From: JANLVI01 sp031363915
Lineage (GTDB): Bacteria > Vulcanimicrobiota > Vulcanimicrobiia > Vulcanimicrobiales > Vulcanimicrobiaceae
Length of the DNA: 64,000 bases
Assembly (NCBI GenBank): GCA_031363915.1
Contig: JANLVI010000006.1
Span: 1-64,000 of the forward strand
Direction: 5' to 3'
Within the stretch, counting starts at the first letter, position 1. Each line of letters starts with the position of its first letter. Below are positions 52,003 to 60,564 of this stretch, piece after piece. The notes below the pieces were generated by a model. It was not told the DNA's origin, did no database searches, and saw nothing but the letters and a program-made list of their open reading frames with translations. Made by a program: the position numbers and the translations under genes.

Positions 52003-52894
52003 ACCGTTTCGCATCTCGGTGCCGGCGTCGAGCGCTAATCTCGGCCCTGGTTTCGATACTGCGGGACTCGCGCTCGAACTGCGAATCGTTGCCGACGTTT
52101 CGCCGGCAAACCAGACGTCGTGGGAGTTCAGCGGTTCGTACGCACCGACGCACGACGGGCTGCGGGATGAGATCGCGCGCGGCATCGCACGCGTACTCGG
52201 CGCGGCAAATGTTCCGTCGCTGCAGCTGCGGATCGCAAACGAAATTCCGCTCGGCAAAGGTCTGGGCGGCAGCGCCGCAGGTGCCGTACTCGGCGTCGCC
52301 ATTGGCGCGCACCTCGCAGCGAAGCGTCCGAGCGACGATCAGCTCGCGCAGATCATCACCGAAATCGAAGGGCATCCCGACAACGGCCTACCCGCTTTTT
52401 TTGGCGGGATCGTCGTCGCGGCGCAAACGATCGGTGCGCCCCCCTCGTACGTGCGGATCGCGCCGCCGCCGCAGATGCGCGCGATCGTCGTGACGCCGCA
52501 GATCGAGATGCCGACAGTCAAGGCACGTGCGATTCTCCCGACGTCGTACGCCAAGAGCGATACGGTGTTCAATATCCAGCGCGCCTGCTTACTCGGCGCC
52601 GCGCTCGCCGCCGGACGGATCGATCTCTTACGCGTCGCGATGGACGACCGCATCCACCAACCGTATCGTGCATCGTTCGTGCCGGGTCTCGATGCGATGC
52701 TCGTGCACCGGGATCCGGTGCTTTTGGGTGTCGCGCTCTCGGGAGCGGGACCGTCGGTGATTGCCTTAGTCGAGGGCGACGGCAGGTCGATCGGCGAGGC
52801 ATTCGTTGCAATCTTCAAAAAGCACGGCGTAGAAAGCCGCGCGTTCGATCTTGCGATTGCAACCGACGGCGTGCGCATTTCGGAGTTGACGTAA
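51971..52894 (+). CDS. thrB: Homoserine kinase
   Basis: 307 aa GHMP kinase. ATG 51971 overlaps thrC by 32 bases. VPASSANLGPGFDTAGLALEL and the ATP loop PLGKGLGGSAAGAVLG are the family motifs; GHPDNGLPAFFGG and LSGAGPSVIALVEG follow. It phosphorylates homoserine for ThrC. The final base of its stop is the first base of the next ATG. Confidence 0.94.
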   Translation: MPSLLPQHARRPFRISVPASSANLGPGFDTAGLALELRIVADVSPANQTSWEFSGSYAPTHDGLRDEIARGIARVLGAANVPSLQLRIANEIPLGKGLGGSAAGAVLGVAIGAHLAAKRPSDDQLAQIITEIEGHPDNGLPAFFGGIVVAAQTIGAPPSYVRIAPPPQMRAIVVTPQIEMPTVKARAILPTSYAKSDTVFNIQRACLLGAALAAGRIDLLRVAMDDRIHQPYRASFVPGLDAMLVHRDPVLLGVALSGAGPSVIALVEGDGRSIGEAFVAIFKKHGVESRAFDLAIATDGVRISELT

Positions 52895-53475
52895 TGGACG
52901 ACCGACACGGCGCAAAACAACCGCATCGTTTCGACCCAGCGCGCGCCGCGGCGCTCGACGACGACGCGCGCGAGGCGTGGCTGCCCGCCCCGGATATCTT
53001 CGCGCTGCTCGATGCACCCGAGCGCGCGCGGGTCGTCGATTTCGGCGCGGGGACGGGGCACCTCGCGTTCAAACTCGCCGAGTCACGCAAAGACCTGCAC
53101 ATCTTCGCATTCGACGAACAAGAGCCGATGCTCCAACGTCTGCGCGAACGCAAGGCGCTCCTCAACGCCGCGAACGTTCAGGTGATCGATCCGGCCGGGT
53201 TCGCCGAGTTGCAAGACGTCGATGCGATTCTGGCCGTCAACGTGCTGCACGAACTCGGCGATGCGGCGCTCGAGTCGCTGGCCGAGTCTCTCGATGCGCG
53301 CGGCACGGTGCTCGTCGCCGATTGGAACGCGATCGAACGTCCCGTGGGACCGCCGCAGGATCACGTCTACAGTGTCGATCAAGCAAAAAAGCGGTTAGCG
53401 AACGCGGGTTTGATCGTGCGTTTGGAGCGGCTCTTTCCGTATCACTACGTGCTGCTCGCGAGCCTGTATCGCTAG
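52894..53475 (+). CDS. Class I SAM-dependent methyltransferase
   Basis: 193 aa. Motif I is VVDFGAGTGHLAFKLAE, then FAFDEQEPMLQRLRE, QVIDPAGFAELQDVDAILAVNVLHELG and VLVADWNAIE, the Rossmann-type order. GPPQDHVYSVDQAKKRLANAGL is typical of UbiE-like members. Its ATG overlaps the thrB stop by one base, so it belongs to the ilvD-thrC-thrB operon, but the substrate is unknown. Confidence 0.88.
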   Translation: MDDRHGAKQPHRFDPARAAALDDDAREAWLPAPDIFALLDAPERARVVDFGAGTGHLAFKLAESRKDLHIFAFDEQEPMLQRLRERKALLNAANVQVIDPAGFAELQDVDAILAVNVLHELGDAALESLAESLDARGTVLVADWNAIERPVGPPQDHVYSVDQAKKRLANAGLIVRLERLFPYHYVLLASLYR

Positions 53476-53550
53476 GGGCGCTCAAAGGCATACTGCTGCG
53501 AACCGAGTGAGCGAGAGGGGCGCTGGCCGGGCACGCGAAGGGTGGCTGAT

Positions 53551-53970
53551 ATGGTGCATGTGAGTGTCGGGTCCGCGGCTGGCATCTGCACCGTGGCGAA
53601 TTCTGCGTTTTATCGCTACGTGTTGCGCCTGGGCGAGGCCGATCTGACACTCAGCGCGATCGACCGCGCACAACTCGACGTGCTCGCGGCGGTTCCGCAC
53701 GCGTATACGGACGAAGATTCAACCTCCGGCGACGGGTGGCGCATCGTCCCCGCCGCATCGATGGAAGACTGGCCGGTTCTCGAGGCATCACCGCAGCGTC
53801 TGCGCGCCGCGTTCCAAACCGCGCGACGCGTTTTGTGGGCGAACGCCGCCCCTGTCGGGATTACGGCCGTCGAAATTCAGACGGTCGATGCTGACATCGA
53901 TAAAGTTCTCGGCATGCTCGGTCGCGCCGAGGCCCTCGGCTATTCCGTCAACGTCAGCTACGTAAGCTAG
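53551..53970 (+). CDS. Hypothetical cytoplasmic protein
   Basis: 139 aa from ATG 53551, which has AAGGGTGG five bases upstream; GTG 53542 lies inside that site. No signal or membrane segment. Strands such as MVHVSVGSAAGICTVANSAFYRYVLRL and a C-terminal EIQTVDADIDKVLGMLGRAEALGYSVNVSYVS suggest an alpha/beta fold. No family recognised. It converges on the next gene with 3 bases between stops. Confidence 0.65.
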   Translation: MVHVSVGSAAGICTVANSAFYRYVLRLGEADLTLSAIDRAQLDVLAAVPHAYTDEDSTSGDGWRIVPAASMEDWPVLEASPQRLRAAFQTARRVLWANAAPVGITAVEIQTVDADIDKVLGMLGRAEALGYSVNVSYVS

Positions 53971-53973
53971 AGG

Positions 53974-54444
53974 CTACGCAGCGCGGCGGTTGAGCAATCT
54001 GACGAACGCGAAACCGATCACCGGCACGATGCCAAACGCGGCCCATTCGACGTGTTGCGGGACCGATGCCGCAGCGACGACGTTGAGTGAGATTGGGCCG
54101 GAATCGATCGAGGCGCCGCCGAGCTGTGTGCTCAGGGCAACCGAGTAGGAGCCCGGCTCGCTGAGCGTGAGGGTGCCGCTAAAGCGGCCGTTGCCGATCG
54201 CCGCAAGCGGGACGCGGAGCCTGCTGCCGGAGGGTCCGATCAGGATTGCGGCAACAGCTTTGATGTGGAGTGAGGCATCGGATTTCACGTCCACCGCAAC
54301 GGAGGCGTTGGCAGCGTAGCGATCCTGGGTCTGCGCCTGCACACCGGCGGTTGTGACCGTGAGGTTCAGCGTCGCAGGACTGGCAGCCAACGCGGCAAGT
54401 GAGGTGAAGCCGAGAAAGATCAGGAGTGCGAGCAAGGTTTTCAC
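53974..54444 (-). CDS. Secreted/anchored Ig-like hypothetical protein
   Basis: 156 aa. Signal peptide (MKTLLALLIFLGFTSLAALA), a beta-rich middle (VDVKSDASLHIKAVAAIL, GRFSGTLTLSEPGSYSVALST) resembling a small Ig or YtkA-like fold, and a C-terminal hydrophobic helix (WAAFGIVPVIGFAFVRLL) followed by NRRAA, a membrane stop. It would stand outside on a single anchor. Function unknown. Confidence 0.7.
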   Translation of the reverse strand: MKTLLALLIFLGFTSLAALAASPATLNLTVTTAGVQAQTQDRYAANASVAVDVKSDASLHIKAVAAILIGPSGSRLRVPLAAIGNGRFSGTLTLSEPGSYSVALSTQLGGASIDSGPISLNVVAAASVPQHVEWAAFGIVPVIGFAFVRLLNRRAA

Positions 54445-54510
54445 GTGTGAACCTTACCCGGGCAGATCGACCTCCGAAACGATTTTCATACCGATTTCAT
54501 GGAATTTCCG

Positions 54511-55401
54511 CTATTGGCGATTCCCGAAGAGAGATCCGATCACGCCGCCGATGTTGCTCTGACCGCCTGCTTGCTGAGCCCCCTCGGCAGCGGGCTCGTG
54601 ATAGGTCATCGATTGCAAGCCAACGCGGCCCGGGCCGGTGAAGCGATTCATCATCATCGATGCGCCGCCGACGAATGCGCCAAGCGCGCCCATCAACCCG
54701 CCGCCGCCGCCCGATTGCAAGACCGAGACGGTGTCCATACGGACGTTAGCGTCCTTCCAGAGCCACGCGCCGGGCTCGACATCGAGCATTTCGCCGGGTG
54801 CGAGCGTCTTTTCGAAAACGTTTCCGTAGCCGTGGAGGAGCAGCACACCCTCTTCGCGCGCGGTGAAGCGGTCGATGAAGAGGCCGGCGCGCGAGAAGAG
54901 CACGTTTGCTAAACCCTGCTGCCAATAGAAGTCGTAGTCGACGGAACTCGATGCGAGCAGAAACTGATGCTCGCGAACGTCGATTGCCTCACCGGGGCGC
55001 AGACGCATAGCGACGACCTGGCCCGGCGCTTCGCGAGAAAAGGCGATATTGCCCGGGCCTTGCGCGGTTGAAATGAAGATCTGCAGACCGGAGAAGAAGC
55101 GTTTTGCCGCGTTCTGTAAGCCGAGAAAGCCGAGGGTTACGTTCGGCTGTTTCCACAGCAGAATGTGATGCTCGAAGTACACCGATTGGCGTGAACCGAG
55201 TTCCACATCGACGACCGGTACCAACTCGCCTTTGACGAGGATCGTCATGTCGCCGATCGTGATCGGGGCTTTCGGATTATCAGATTCCGGGATCGGCTCC
55301 GTATACGAACCCACCGTTGTTGCATGCGGGACGGGAGCGCCGCAACCCGCGCAAAATTTTGCGCCGGGCAAGAGTGGTGTCTGGCACGATGGGCAATTCA
55401 C
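54511..55401 (-). CDS. AIM24/TIGR00266-family protein with N-terminal zinc ribbon
   Basis: 296 aa from GTG 55401 after GGAG; the frame to 55446 has no better site. The zinc ribbon CPSCQTPLLPGAKFCAGCG is followed by an AIM24 beta-prism: FEHHILLWKQPNVTLGF, GPGNIAFSREAPGQVVAMRL, REHQFLLASSSVDYDFYWQ and LLLHGYGNVFEKTLAPGEMLDVEPG. The C-terminus is Gly/Met-rich (GGGGGLMGALGAFVGGASMMMNRF), perhaps membrane-associating. Role unknown in bacteria. Confidence 0.85.
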   Translation of the reverse strand: MNCPSCQTPLLPGAKFCAGCGAPVPHATTVGSYTEPIPESDNPKAPITIGDMTILVKGELVPVVDVELGSRQSVYFEHHILLWKQPNVTLGFLGLQNAAKRFFSGLQIFISTAQGPGNIAFSREAPGQVVAMRLRPGEAIDVREHQFLLASSSVDYDFYWQQGLANVLFSRAGLFIDRFTAREEGVLLLHGYGNVFEKTLAPGEMLDVEPGAWLWKDANVRMDTVSVLQSGGGGGLMGALGAFVGGASMMMNRFTGPGRVGLQSMTYHEPAAEGAQQAGGQSNIGGVIGSLFGNRQ

Positions 55402-55420
55402 GGTGATCTCCTGGGCAGCA

Positions 55421-56818
55421 TTAGGTGCGCGTTTCAAAGAGGGCAACGAGTTCGGTGATCGCGGCCTCGACGGCGTCCGGGTCGCCGCTTGCGGGTTTCG
55501 GGATGTCGGCGAGATTCTTTACCGACTGGCCTTTCCATACGAATTTTCCGGCGCAGTCGAGCAACGTCAGCCGGATGTCCACCCGCGTAATCGCGTCGGT
55601 TGCATTTTTATTGATGAGGCGGTTCAGCCCCGCTTTCTTCAGATCGTATTTCATCGTCCCGACGATGACCCCGGCGCTACTCGAATCGCGGCAGAGGGTC
55701 GCGGCATCGCGTGAGGCTTCGTCGCGATCTTTCGTCGGGCCGATCGAGATCGAGTAGCGCGATGCGGCGAAGCGACGCGAGAGATCGAGCGTCGACTGAT
55801 CGAGCAACGGGTCGCGTTTGGTTATCGAATCACCGTCGGGCGATTGCAGCGGAATCAGTGTAAACGCGCGCATATTTGTGAGCGCGGTCGACGCCGAAGT
55901 GGCTAGCGGCGCCGGACTAGGGATCGGAGTCGGCACAGGTGTCGGCTCGACCGTTGGCGTCGGTAGCGGTGCGACGACTTTGGGCTTGTCGTTCGGACGC
56001 GGCGCCGGCGGACGCGCCTGCGGTGCTCGAGCTGGACCGTGCGGTGAGTTGGTGTTCCGGTTCGGTGATTGTTGGCGTTGCGGCGTTGTCGTCGGACGCG
56101 CCGTCGGACGCGCGCTTGGACGTGGTGATGGCGTTGGACGGGGCTTCAGCTTCGCGGTCGCTTTGGGTTGCGGCTTCATGTTCTGGCGCGTGTCGCGCTG
56201 TTGCGGCCTAGCGGGTTTGCGTTCGATCTTTTGCTGCGGCTGCGCTTTGGGTTGTGGTGCGCGCGACGCTGTCGGCTCGGGGCTTGCTTCGAGCGACGCC
56301 GGCGGCGTTGCAGCCGATTGCATCGCGATCGGGTCGATCGATTGGAGCGGTGCCGGCGTTGACGTGGCGCCGGCCGACTTGCCGAAAAGCGGCGTAAAAT
56401 CGATCGTAGCGGGCACGTCGAGATCCGTCGCGGACACGACGAGGTTACCCAAAAACTGATTGGTGGTGACGCTGAACGATTCGAGCGAAATCGTGAGGAC
56501 GTCACCCTTTTTATCGAACTCGCCGACGACGTAGACATCGGCGCCGATTTTTGCAGCGCTTTCCTGTGGTTCTTGGCCTGCATTCAAGCGAACGGCATCA
56601 TAGCCCGGATACGCTGCAAGCCGGGAGACGATCGAATCCGTGTAGTGCTCGGCGGCGCCCTTCGTGGTGACGCCGGCATCGAGGGGCAGAATCGCAACGA
56701 TGCGCGCCTTTGCCAAAGCCGGCGTCGAGCTCCCTACGAGCGCAGCAATCGCAAGCGCGGCCCCCGCTCCGGCGATGCGAGAAAAGAAGCGTCCGAAAAG
56801 CCTGCCGTGATTCATCAA
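55421..56818 (-). CDS. Secreted protein with TolB-like N-terminus and long Pro-rich linker
   Basis: 465 aa. Signal peptide (FFSRIAGAGAALAIAALVGS, TPALA), then a domain like those of outer-membrane-assembly CsgG/TolB proteins (ARIVAILPLDAGVTTKGAAEHYTDSIVSRLA, GADVYVVGEFDKKGDVLTI). About 140 residues of Pro/Gln/Ala/Arg linker follow, then a folded C-terminal domain (RYSISIGPTKDRDEASRDAATL, VDIRLTLLDCAGKFVWKGQSV) again of the TolB/CsgG-like type. Both ends suggest nucleoside-free ligand sensing or surface scaffolding. It precedes the AIM24 gene by 19 bases. Confidence 0.75.
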   Translation of the reverse strand: MMNHGRLFGRFFSRIAGAGAALAIAALVGSSTPALAKARIVAILPLDAGVTTKGAAEHYTDSIVSRLAAYPGYDAVRLNAGQEPQESAAKIGADVYVVGEFDKKGDVLTISLESFSVTTNQFLGNLVVSATDLDVPATIDFTPLFGKSAGATSTPAPLQSIDPIAMQSAATPPASLEASPEPTASRAPQPKAQPQQKIERKPARPQQRDTRQNMKPQPKATAKLKPRPTPSPRPSARPTARPTTTPQRQQSPNRNTNSPHGPARAPQARPPAPRPNDKPKVVAPLPTPTVEPTPVPTPIPSPAPLATSASTALTNMRAFTLIPLQSPDGDSITKRDPLLDQSTLDLSRRFAASRYSISIGPTKDRDEASRDAATLCRDSSSAGVIVGTMKYDLKKAGLNRLINKNATDAITRVDIRLTLLDCAGKFVWKGQSVKNLADIPKPASGDPDAVEAAITELVALFETRT

Positions 56819-56860
56819 CGACGGAGATTCGCAAGGTGGTAGCAGGCGCCTTGCTTCACG

Positions 56861-57250
56861 TCACAAGGTGATTAAGATAGGAAGCGGTGGATTTTCTAGG
56901 AGCGTTTGCCGACAGACGTAACCAGCCAATCCGTTCGGAGCGACAATAAGAACGCGGAACGTGCCGGGTCGGTCCATTTCCGTGGCCGCATGGACCCATC
57001 GACCACCATCGAATCGAACGACGCCTCCGCGGCGCACGTTTTTCATGAGTGCATCATCGAGGAGCCGGCGCTGCGAGCAGAGGTTCGGCGTGAGGCGTTT
57101 GGGGTCACGTGCTCCATAGGTCAATTCCTTGACGCGAACGTGGTCCGGGAGGCACGACCCGTCGCTCTCGCACGACACACTTCGATCGTTTCTCCGATTC
57201 CCGCCGCGTACTCGGTTATGAGAACGCTGCCATCGGCAAGAAAGATCGAT
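56861..57250 (-). pseudogene. Possible frameshifted gene remnant
   Basis: On the minus strand one frame reads FLADGSVLITEYAAGIGETIEV (57180-57250); a neighbouring frame continues VSCESDGSCLPDHVRVKE and later MDRPGTFRVLIVAPNGLAGYV, ending at 56861. The texts look like one protein split by a frameshift. The first part resembles a beta-propeller strand pair. No start codon or ribosome site is evident. Not assignable, and could be chance in GC-rich DNA. Confidence 0.3.
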
Positions 57251-57257
57251 CCGTGTC

Positions 57258-57474
57258 CGTCTGATCGACGGCGCTACCTATATCGACAAGAAAGTGGCCC
57301 TGGGACCGCTCGACTACGGTAGCAACAAAATCTATCGCGACGTGATGATTTCATTCGAACACATCGAGTCGCTCGCACGATCCACGCTTCGCACGCTGCT
57401 TCATCAACTTCCGAGCGAGTACGATTTACTCGAACTTCGAAGACTCCCGTCCTTCGACGTCAAAGGCGAAACGC
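57258..57474 (+). other. Possible remnant of a coding region ahead of the DUF423 gene
   Basis: A plus-strand frame reads IRVRLIDGATYIDKKVALGP, then LDYGSNKIYRDVMISFEHIE and LLHQLPSEYDLLELRRLPSF, with balanced composition unlike the surrounding shadows. It has no start codon before GTG 57294 and runs on, out of frame, into the DUF423 gene. It may be a gene fragment. With the entry before, it accounts for the 650 bases between 56819 and 57474. Confidence 0.3.
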
Positions 57475-57852
57475 GTGATAAATTGGAGTGTTGTCGGCGC
57501 GATTCTTTTGGCACTCGCGGTGTTGATCGGTGCCTTCGGCGCGCACGCCTTACGGGATCGGCTCGATGACTACGCGACCGGTATCTACGAACGCGCTGTC
57601 TTTTATCATTTTATCCACGCGCTCGGACTGCTGGCCGTTGGTATCTCCTCAGCTGCGCACGTCGCAAGCGGATCGACGGCGACCCTCGCGGGATGGCTGT
57701 TGCTCGCCGGGATGATCGTGTTCTGCGGCAGCCTTTATGCCCTAGCGCTCAGTGGTATTCGCAAACTCGGCGCGATCACGCCGCTCGGCGGCCTCGCGTT
57801 CGTCGCCGGATGGATCGTCTTCGCGGTTGCGCTCAACGGGGCGCACGCCTAA
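57475..57852 (+). CDS. DUF423 family membrane protein
   Basis: 125 aa from GTG 57475. GAILLALAVLIGAFGAHALRDRL, ERAVFYHFIHALGLLAVGI, AGWLLLAGMIVFCGSLYALAL and KLGAITPLGGLAFVAGWIV are the four helices of DUF423 (YgdD/YwdK-like) proteins; GAFGAHALRD and PLGGLAFVAGW are signature pieces. Integral membrane protein of unknown role. Confidence 0.9.
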   Translation: MINWSVVGAILLALAVLIGAFGAHALRDRLDDYATGIYERAVFYHFIHALGLLAVGISSAAHVASGSTATLAGWLLLAGMIVFCGSLYALALSGIRKLGAITPLGGLAFVAGWIVFAVALNGAHA

Positions 57853-57956
57853 GGTCGTTCATCGTCTCGTTCAATCACTTCGGGCGCGTAGATAACATTC
57901 GCGACCAAGAGTGCTAGCGGTCTCGTGAAGTGTAGGCACAGCACTTGGCGCGGAAG

Positions 57957-57990
57957 AAAATCGCCGAGCAGCATCCGGCTGCACTCGGCG
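57957..57990 (-). terminator. Terminator after the glycine-zipper secreted gene
   Basis: On the minus strand CGCCGAG ... CTCGGCG (plus 57990-57984 and 57968-57962) enclose an inner GCAGC/GCTG helix and are followed by ATTTTC. It lies 22 bases after the stop of the gene at 58013. Confidence 0.7.
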
Positions 57991-58012
57991 ATAGGATCAG
58001 ACGGAGTAGGAA

Positions 58013-58636
58013 TTACCGGTAGGGCGTAGTCGTCGGGCCCGGTCCCGACTGCCGCAGCGAGAGCACCGTTGCGGGTGCGGTCGTCTGCAACTGGACTTTC
58101 GACCCTTGTGCGACGGTGATGTTTTGACCGGAATTGGCCGCAATAACGCCGCCGCCGATGGCGCCGACCGCGCCGCCGATATTCGTACCGATGTGCTTGC
58201 CGATGTAATTGCCTAGGACCTGACCGATTGCCGCGCCGGCGATCGTCTTCACGGTCTTATTGGCTTTGTTGCCTTGTGCGTCGATCGAGATGGTTTGGCC
58301 CTGGAGCGATGCAGTGGTTCCGTTCGCGAGCACGAGCCGGTCGAACGCGAGCGTAACCGCGCCCTTCTTGGTCGTCGTCGCATGTGTGACCGTCGCGACA
58401 TGGCCATACACGCGGGCATTGGCAAAGCGCTGGTCGTCGGCCGGATACGGCCCCTGGACATCGAGCACGAACGGATCTTGGACGTTCGCCGATTTGCTGT
58501 TGAGGGATTGCTCGATTGTCCCGTTGATGACGGTTTGCGAGGGCAGGAGCGTGGTGCCGGCCGATTGCGCGCTTGCCATGGTGGGGAATGTAGCAAGCGC
58601 GGCGATGGTAAGTACTTGGAGCGATTTCTTGAACAT
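58013..58636 (-). CDS. Secreted hypothetical protein with glycine-zipper segment
   Basis: 207 aa. Signal peptide (MFKKSLQVLTIAALATFPTMASA). The middle (DPFVLDVQGPYPADDQRFANARVYGHVATV, FDRLVLANGTTASLQGQTISID) is beta-rich. The C-terminal third contains a glycine-zipper (AGAAIGQVLGNYIGKHIGTNIGGAVGAIGGGVI) typical of outer-membrane or periplasmic lipoprotein-like proteins that insert in membranes. Ends VLSLRQSGPGPTTTPYR. No enzyme motif. Confidence 0.75.
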   Translation of the reverse strand: MFKKSLQVLTIAALATFPTMASAQSAGTTLLPSQTVINGTIEQSLNSKSANVQDPFVLDVQGPYPADDQRFANARVYGHVATVTHATTTKKGAVTLAFDRLVLANGTTASLQGQTISIDAQGNKANKTVKTIAGAAIGQVLGNYIGKHIGTNIGGAVGAIGGGVIAANSGQNITVAQGSKVQLQTTAPATVLSLRQSGPGPTTTPYR

Positions 58637-58798
58637 TTAGATACCTCGTGCAGGGTGTTACCCGGTCAACGCGGGGTCCGGGTCTGAGGTTCCACCGCAG
58701 CGGCTATTCGTAGCGGTTTTTGCCTCGTGAAGCGGACGTGAAGAGCCGATCGGCACCCCGTTCACGCGGAGTTCCCACGACCGAGCGATCACGGACGT

Positions 58799-58996
58799 AT
58801 GAGCCAAATTCACACGTACACGACGGTCGAGTGCCGCTTCGCGGATACTCCCAAGCGACTGTATGCACACCTTAAGGACGGCGTCGGGACGCTCGCGCTC
58901 GGGATCGCTATGGGTGATCCGTATATCGAAACGAACGTTGAGGTTCGCGTACGCGAGAAGTCGACGTTTACCGGCTACCACATGATGGACATCTGA
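58799..58996 (+). CDS. Short hypothetical ORF
   Basis: 65 codons from ATG 58799 (MSQIHTYTTVECRFADTPKR ... NVEVRVREKSTFTGYHMMDI). Composition is protein-like and not Arg/Ser-rich, but there is no ribosome site and no recognised family. An opposing minus-strand frame of 107 codons is less convincing. It could be a gene fragment. Confidence 0.35.
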   Translation: MSQIHTYTTVECRFADTPKRLYAHLKDGVGTLALGIAMGDPYIETNVEVRVREKSTFTGYHMMDI

Positions 58997-59163
58997 TGGA
59001 AGCCGTTGACGAGCGGGCCATATCCGGAATTCAACGGGACGCTGAAGATTTCACAGGACCCGATGCCGTTCGGCCTCGGCCGAGGCGACCGGAAACCAAC
59101 TCTTGGCAAAACTTTCGTCGATGCTCGCCGAATCGCTCGTTTTCGGCTGACTGACGTCGGCGA

Positions 59164-59922
59164 TTAGCCCTCGCCGATCGATACGGCAATTTGCGCGTGA
59201 CCGCCGAACCGCTTTTGTGACGACACCTGAGCGGAACCGGTTGTAAGCCGCATAGCAAGGCTTGGCGAGAGCAGAATGTAGTCGAGGCGCGTTCCATCCC
59301 CGCGATGGTAGAGTTCGTTCCGCGACCACCACGTGTAGAGCGGCCGCGGTTTGTAGTCGAGGCCGATCGCGTCGATCCAACCCGCCTGGAAGGTCTGGGC
59401 GAACCAGGTCATCGCGGTCGGGTCGCAACCGTAACCGTTCTTGTTTGAACTCTCGGCGAAATTCCACGCGTCGTGCCCGTCGCGGAACGTATTCATATCG
59501 CCGCAAATGACGGCACCGCCCGCTTCCGCTGCCAGCTTCGCGAAGAGTGCGGCCAGCGACGGAAATTGCCGCGGCTGTGCATCCATCGTCACGTACACCG
59601 ACGCGATGGCAAAACCGCCGAGCGTACATGATATGAACTGGCCGCTACTCGCAAGCGTTTCGGGCCCGTCGACCTCGCGTGCGCTCAGCGGCTGCTTTGC
59701 GAAAATTGCCACCCCGCCGCGGTCCCCTTTCTCCGTCTCGTCGTGCGATGCGCGATCGACAGCGAGGGCGTGATACCCGAGTTCCGTACCGACTGCAGCG
59801 GCATCTTCGCAGCGCGTCCCCTGCAAACAGAGAACGTCGGCTTCGAGGACATGCGGCATCGTGAAGAAGCCATTGGTTACCGCGCCGTGCAGTCCGTTGA
59901 CATTGGCGCTCAAAATACGCAT
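59164..59922 (-). CDS. Exodeoxyribonuclease III homologue with altered catalytic residues
   Basis: 252 aa member of the ExoIII/AP-endonuclease (EEP) family. MRILSANVNGLHG has the N-terminal Asn, GDMNTFRDGHDAWN the central Asp-Asn pair, and RGDGTRLDYILLS the late Asp. However the metal-binding Glu of the LQETK motif is Gly35 (CLQGTRCED), and the Asp before the catalytic His in SDHxP is Gly241 (RFGGHAQ). Loss of both would be expected to cripple AP-endonuclease activity, so this may be a pseudoenzyme or an early pseudogene; the reading frame itself is intact. Confidence 0.85.
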   Translation of the reverse strand: MRILSANVNGLHGAVTNGFFTMPHVLEADVLCLQGTRCEDAAAVGTELGYHALAVDRASHDETEKGDRGGVAIFAKQPLSAREVDGPETLASSGQFISCTLGGFAIASVYVTMDAQPRQFPSLAALFAKLAAEAGGAVICGDMNTFRDGHDAWNFAESSNKNGYGCDPTAMTWFAQTFQAGWIDAIGLDYKPRPLYTWWSRNELYHRGDGTRLDYILLSPSLAMRLTTGSAQVSSQKRFGGHAQIAVSIGEG

Positions 59923-60012
59923 GAACCAGAGGTGCGCTACAACTCGCCGAAGGCCTCGATCGACGCACTCCGTTGTCCGGGCCCTAGGCTAAGTTCACAA
60001 GGAGTAGCCACC

Positions 60013-60393
60013 ATGAAGACACCCAATCAGACGATCAGCTCATCCGCGGCCGAAGAGATTGACGCCCTCGACCTCGACGAAATCGACGCTAGCGTGGCCG
60101 CAAGCCGCAAGCTCTGGTCTGCACTACGGCTGGGGTCCGCGCTTCTAACAACCGATAGCGACGTTGCAGCGCTTCGAGGCGGCCCAAGGGAGCTTGAGGG
60201 GCCTACCATTCGTCTTATGCCCGGCTGTGAGCTCCCCGCGGCCACCGTGATAAATTCCCAGGGTAGGCGTCTAAATCTGCGCTATGAACAACACTATCGA
60301 ACAACTTCGTGCGCACGGCGATCGCAAAGTCTCAGTTGCTACGTCGGCCTGCACCGTGACCGGCTATATCAACCAGCCGCTGCTCGGCGATAA
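60013..60393 (+). CDS. Small hypothetical protein, acidic N-terminus
   Basis: 126 codons. AAGGAG at 59999-60004 sits nine bases before ATG 60013, a strong ribosome site. The first half (MKTPNQTISSSAAEEIDALD, LDEIDASVAASRKLWSALRL) is acidic and helical; the second half (from about residue 90) becomes Arg/Ser-rich and overlaps another ORF in a different frame, as though a frameshift extended it. A short leader-like acidic peptide is a pattern seen in some precursor peptides, but no modification enzyme lies nearby. Confidence 0.5.
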   Translation: MKTPNQTISSSAAEEIDALDLDEIDASVAASRKLWSALRLGSALLTTDSDVAALRGGPRELEGPTIRLMPGCELPAATVINSQGRRLNLRYEQHYRTTSCARRSQSLSCYVGLHRDRLYQPAAARR

Positions 60394-60493
60394 GACGGTC
60401 TACGCGCTCATCGGCGACATTCTCGAGACGCCCGCCGAGGAGGCGACCGTCGTTGCGATCGACGACATCACCGCCATCCACCCGGCTTCGTAG
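60284..60493 (+). CDS. Small hypothetical ORF overlapping the preceding gene
   Basis: 69 codons (MNNTIEQLRAHGDRKVSVAT, ...INQPLLGDKTVYALIGDILE). The text has balanced composition and a compact beta-alpha look. It overlaps the 60013 ORF by 110 bases in another frame, so at most one of the two frames is real in the overlap. No ribosome site is seen at 60284, so the real 5' part may be the 60013 ORF joined by a frameshift. Confidence 0.45.
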   Translation: MNNTIEQLRAHGDRKVSVATSACTVTGYINQPLLGDKTVYALIGDILETPAEEATVVAIDDITAIHPAS

Positions 60494-60564
60494 GTCGCAA
60501 GCGCGAGTTCGACGCGCGGGCCGGCAACGGTGGCGGGTCTGCAACATGGGTGTTGACCGCGCGG

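Noticed and set aside
60013..60393. Ribosomally made natural-product precursor
   Set aside because: The acidic start is suggestive, but there is no modification enzyme, transporter or protease cluster nearby.
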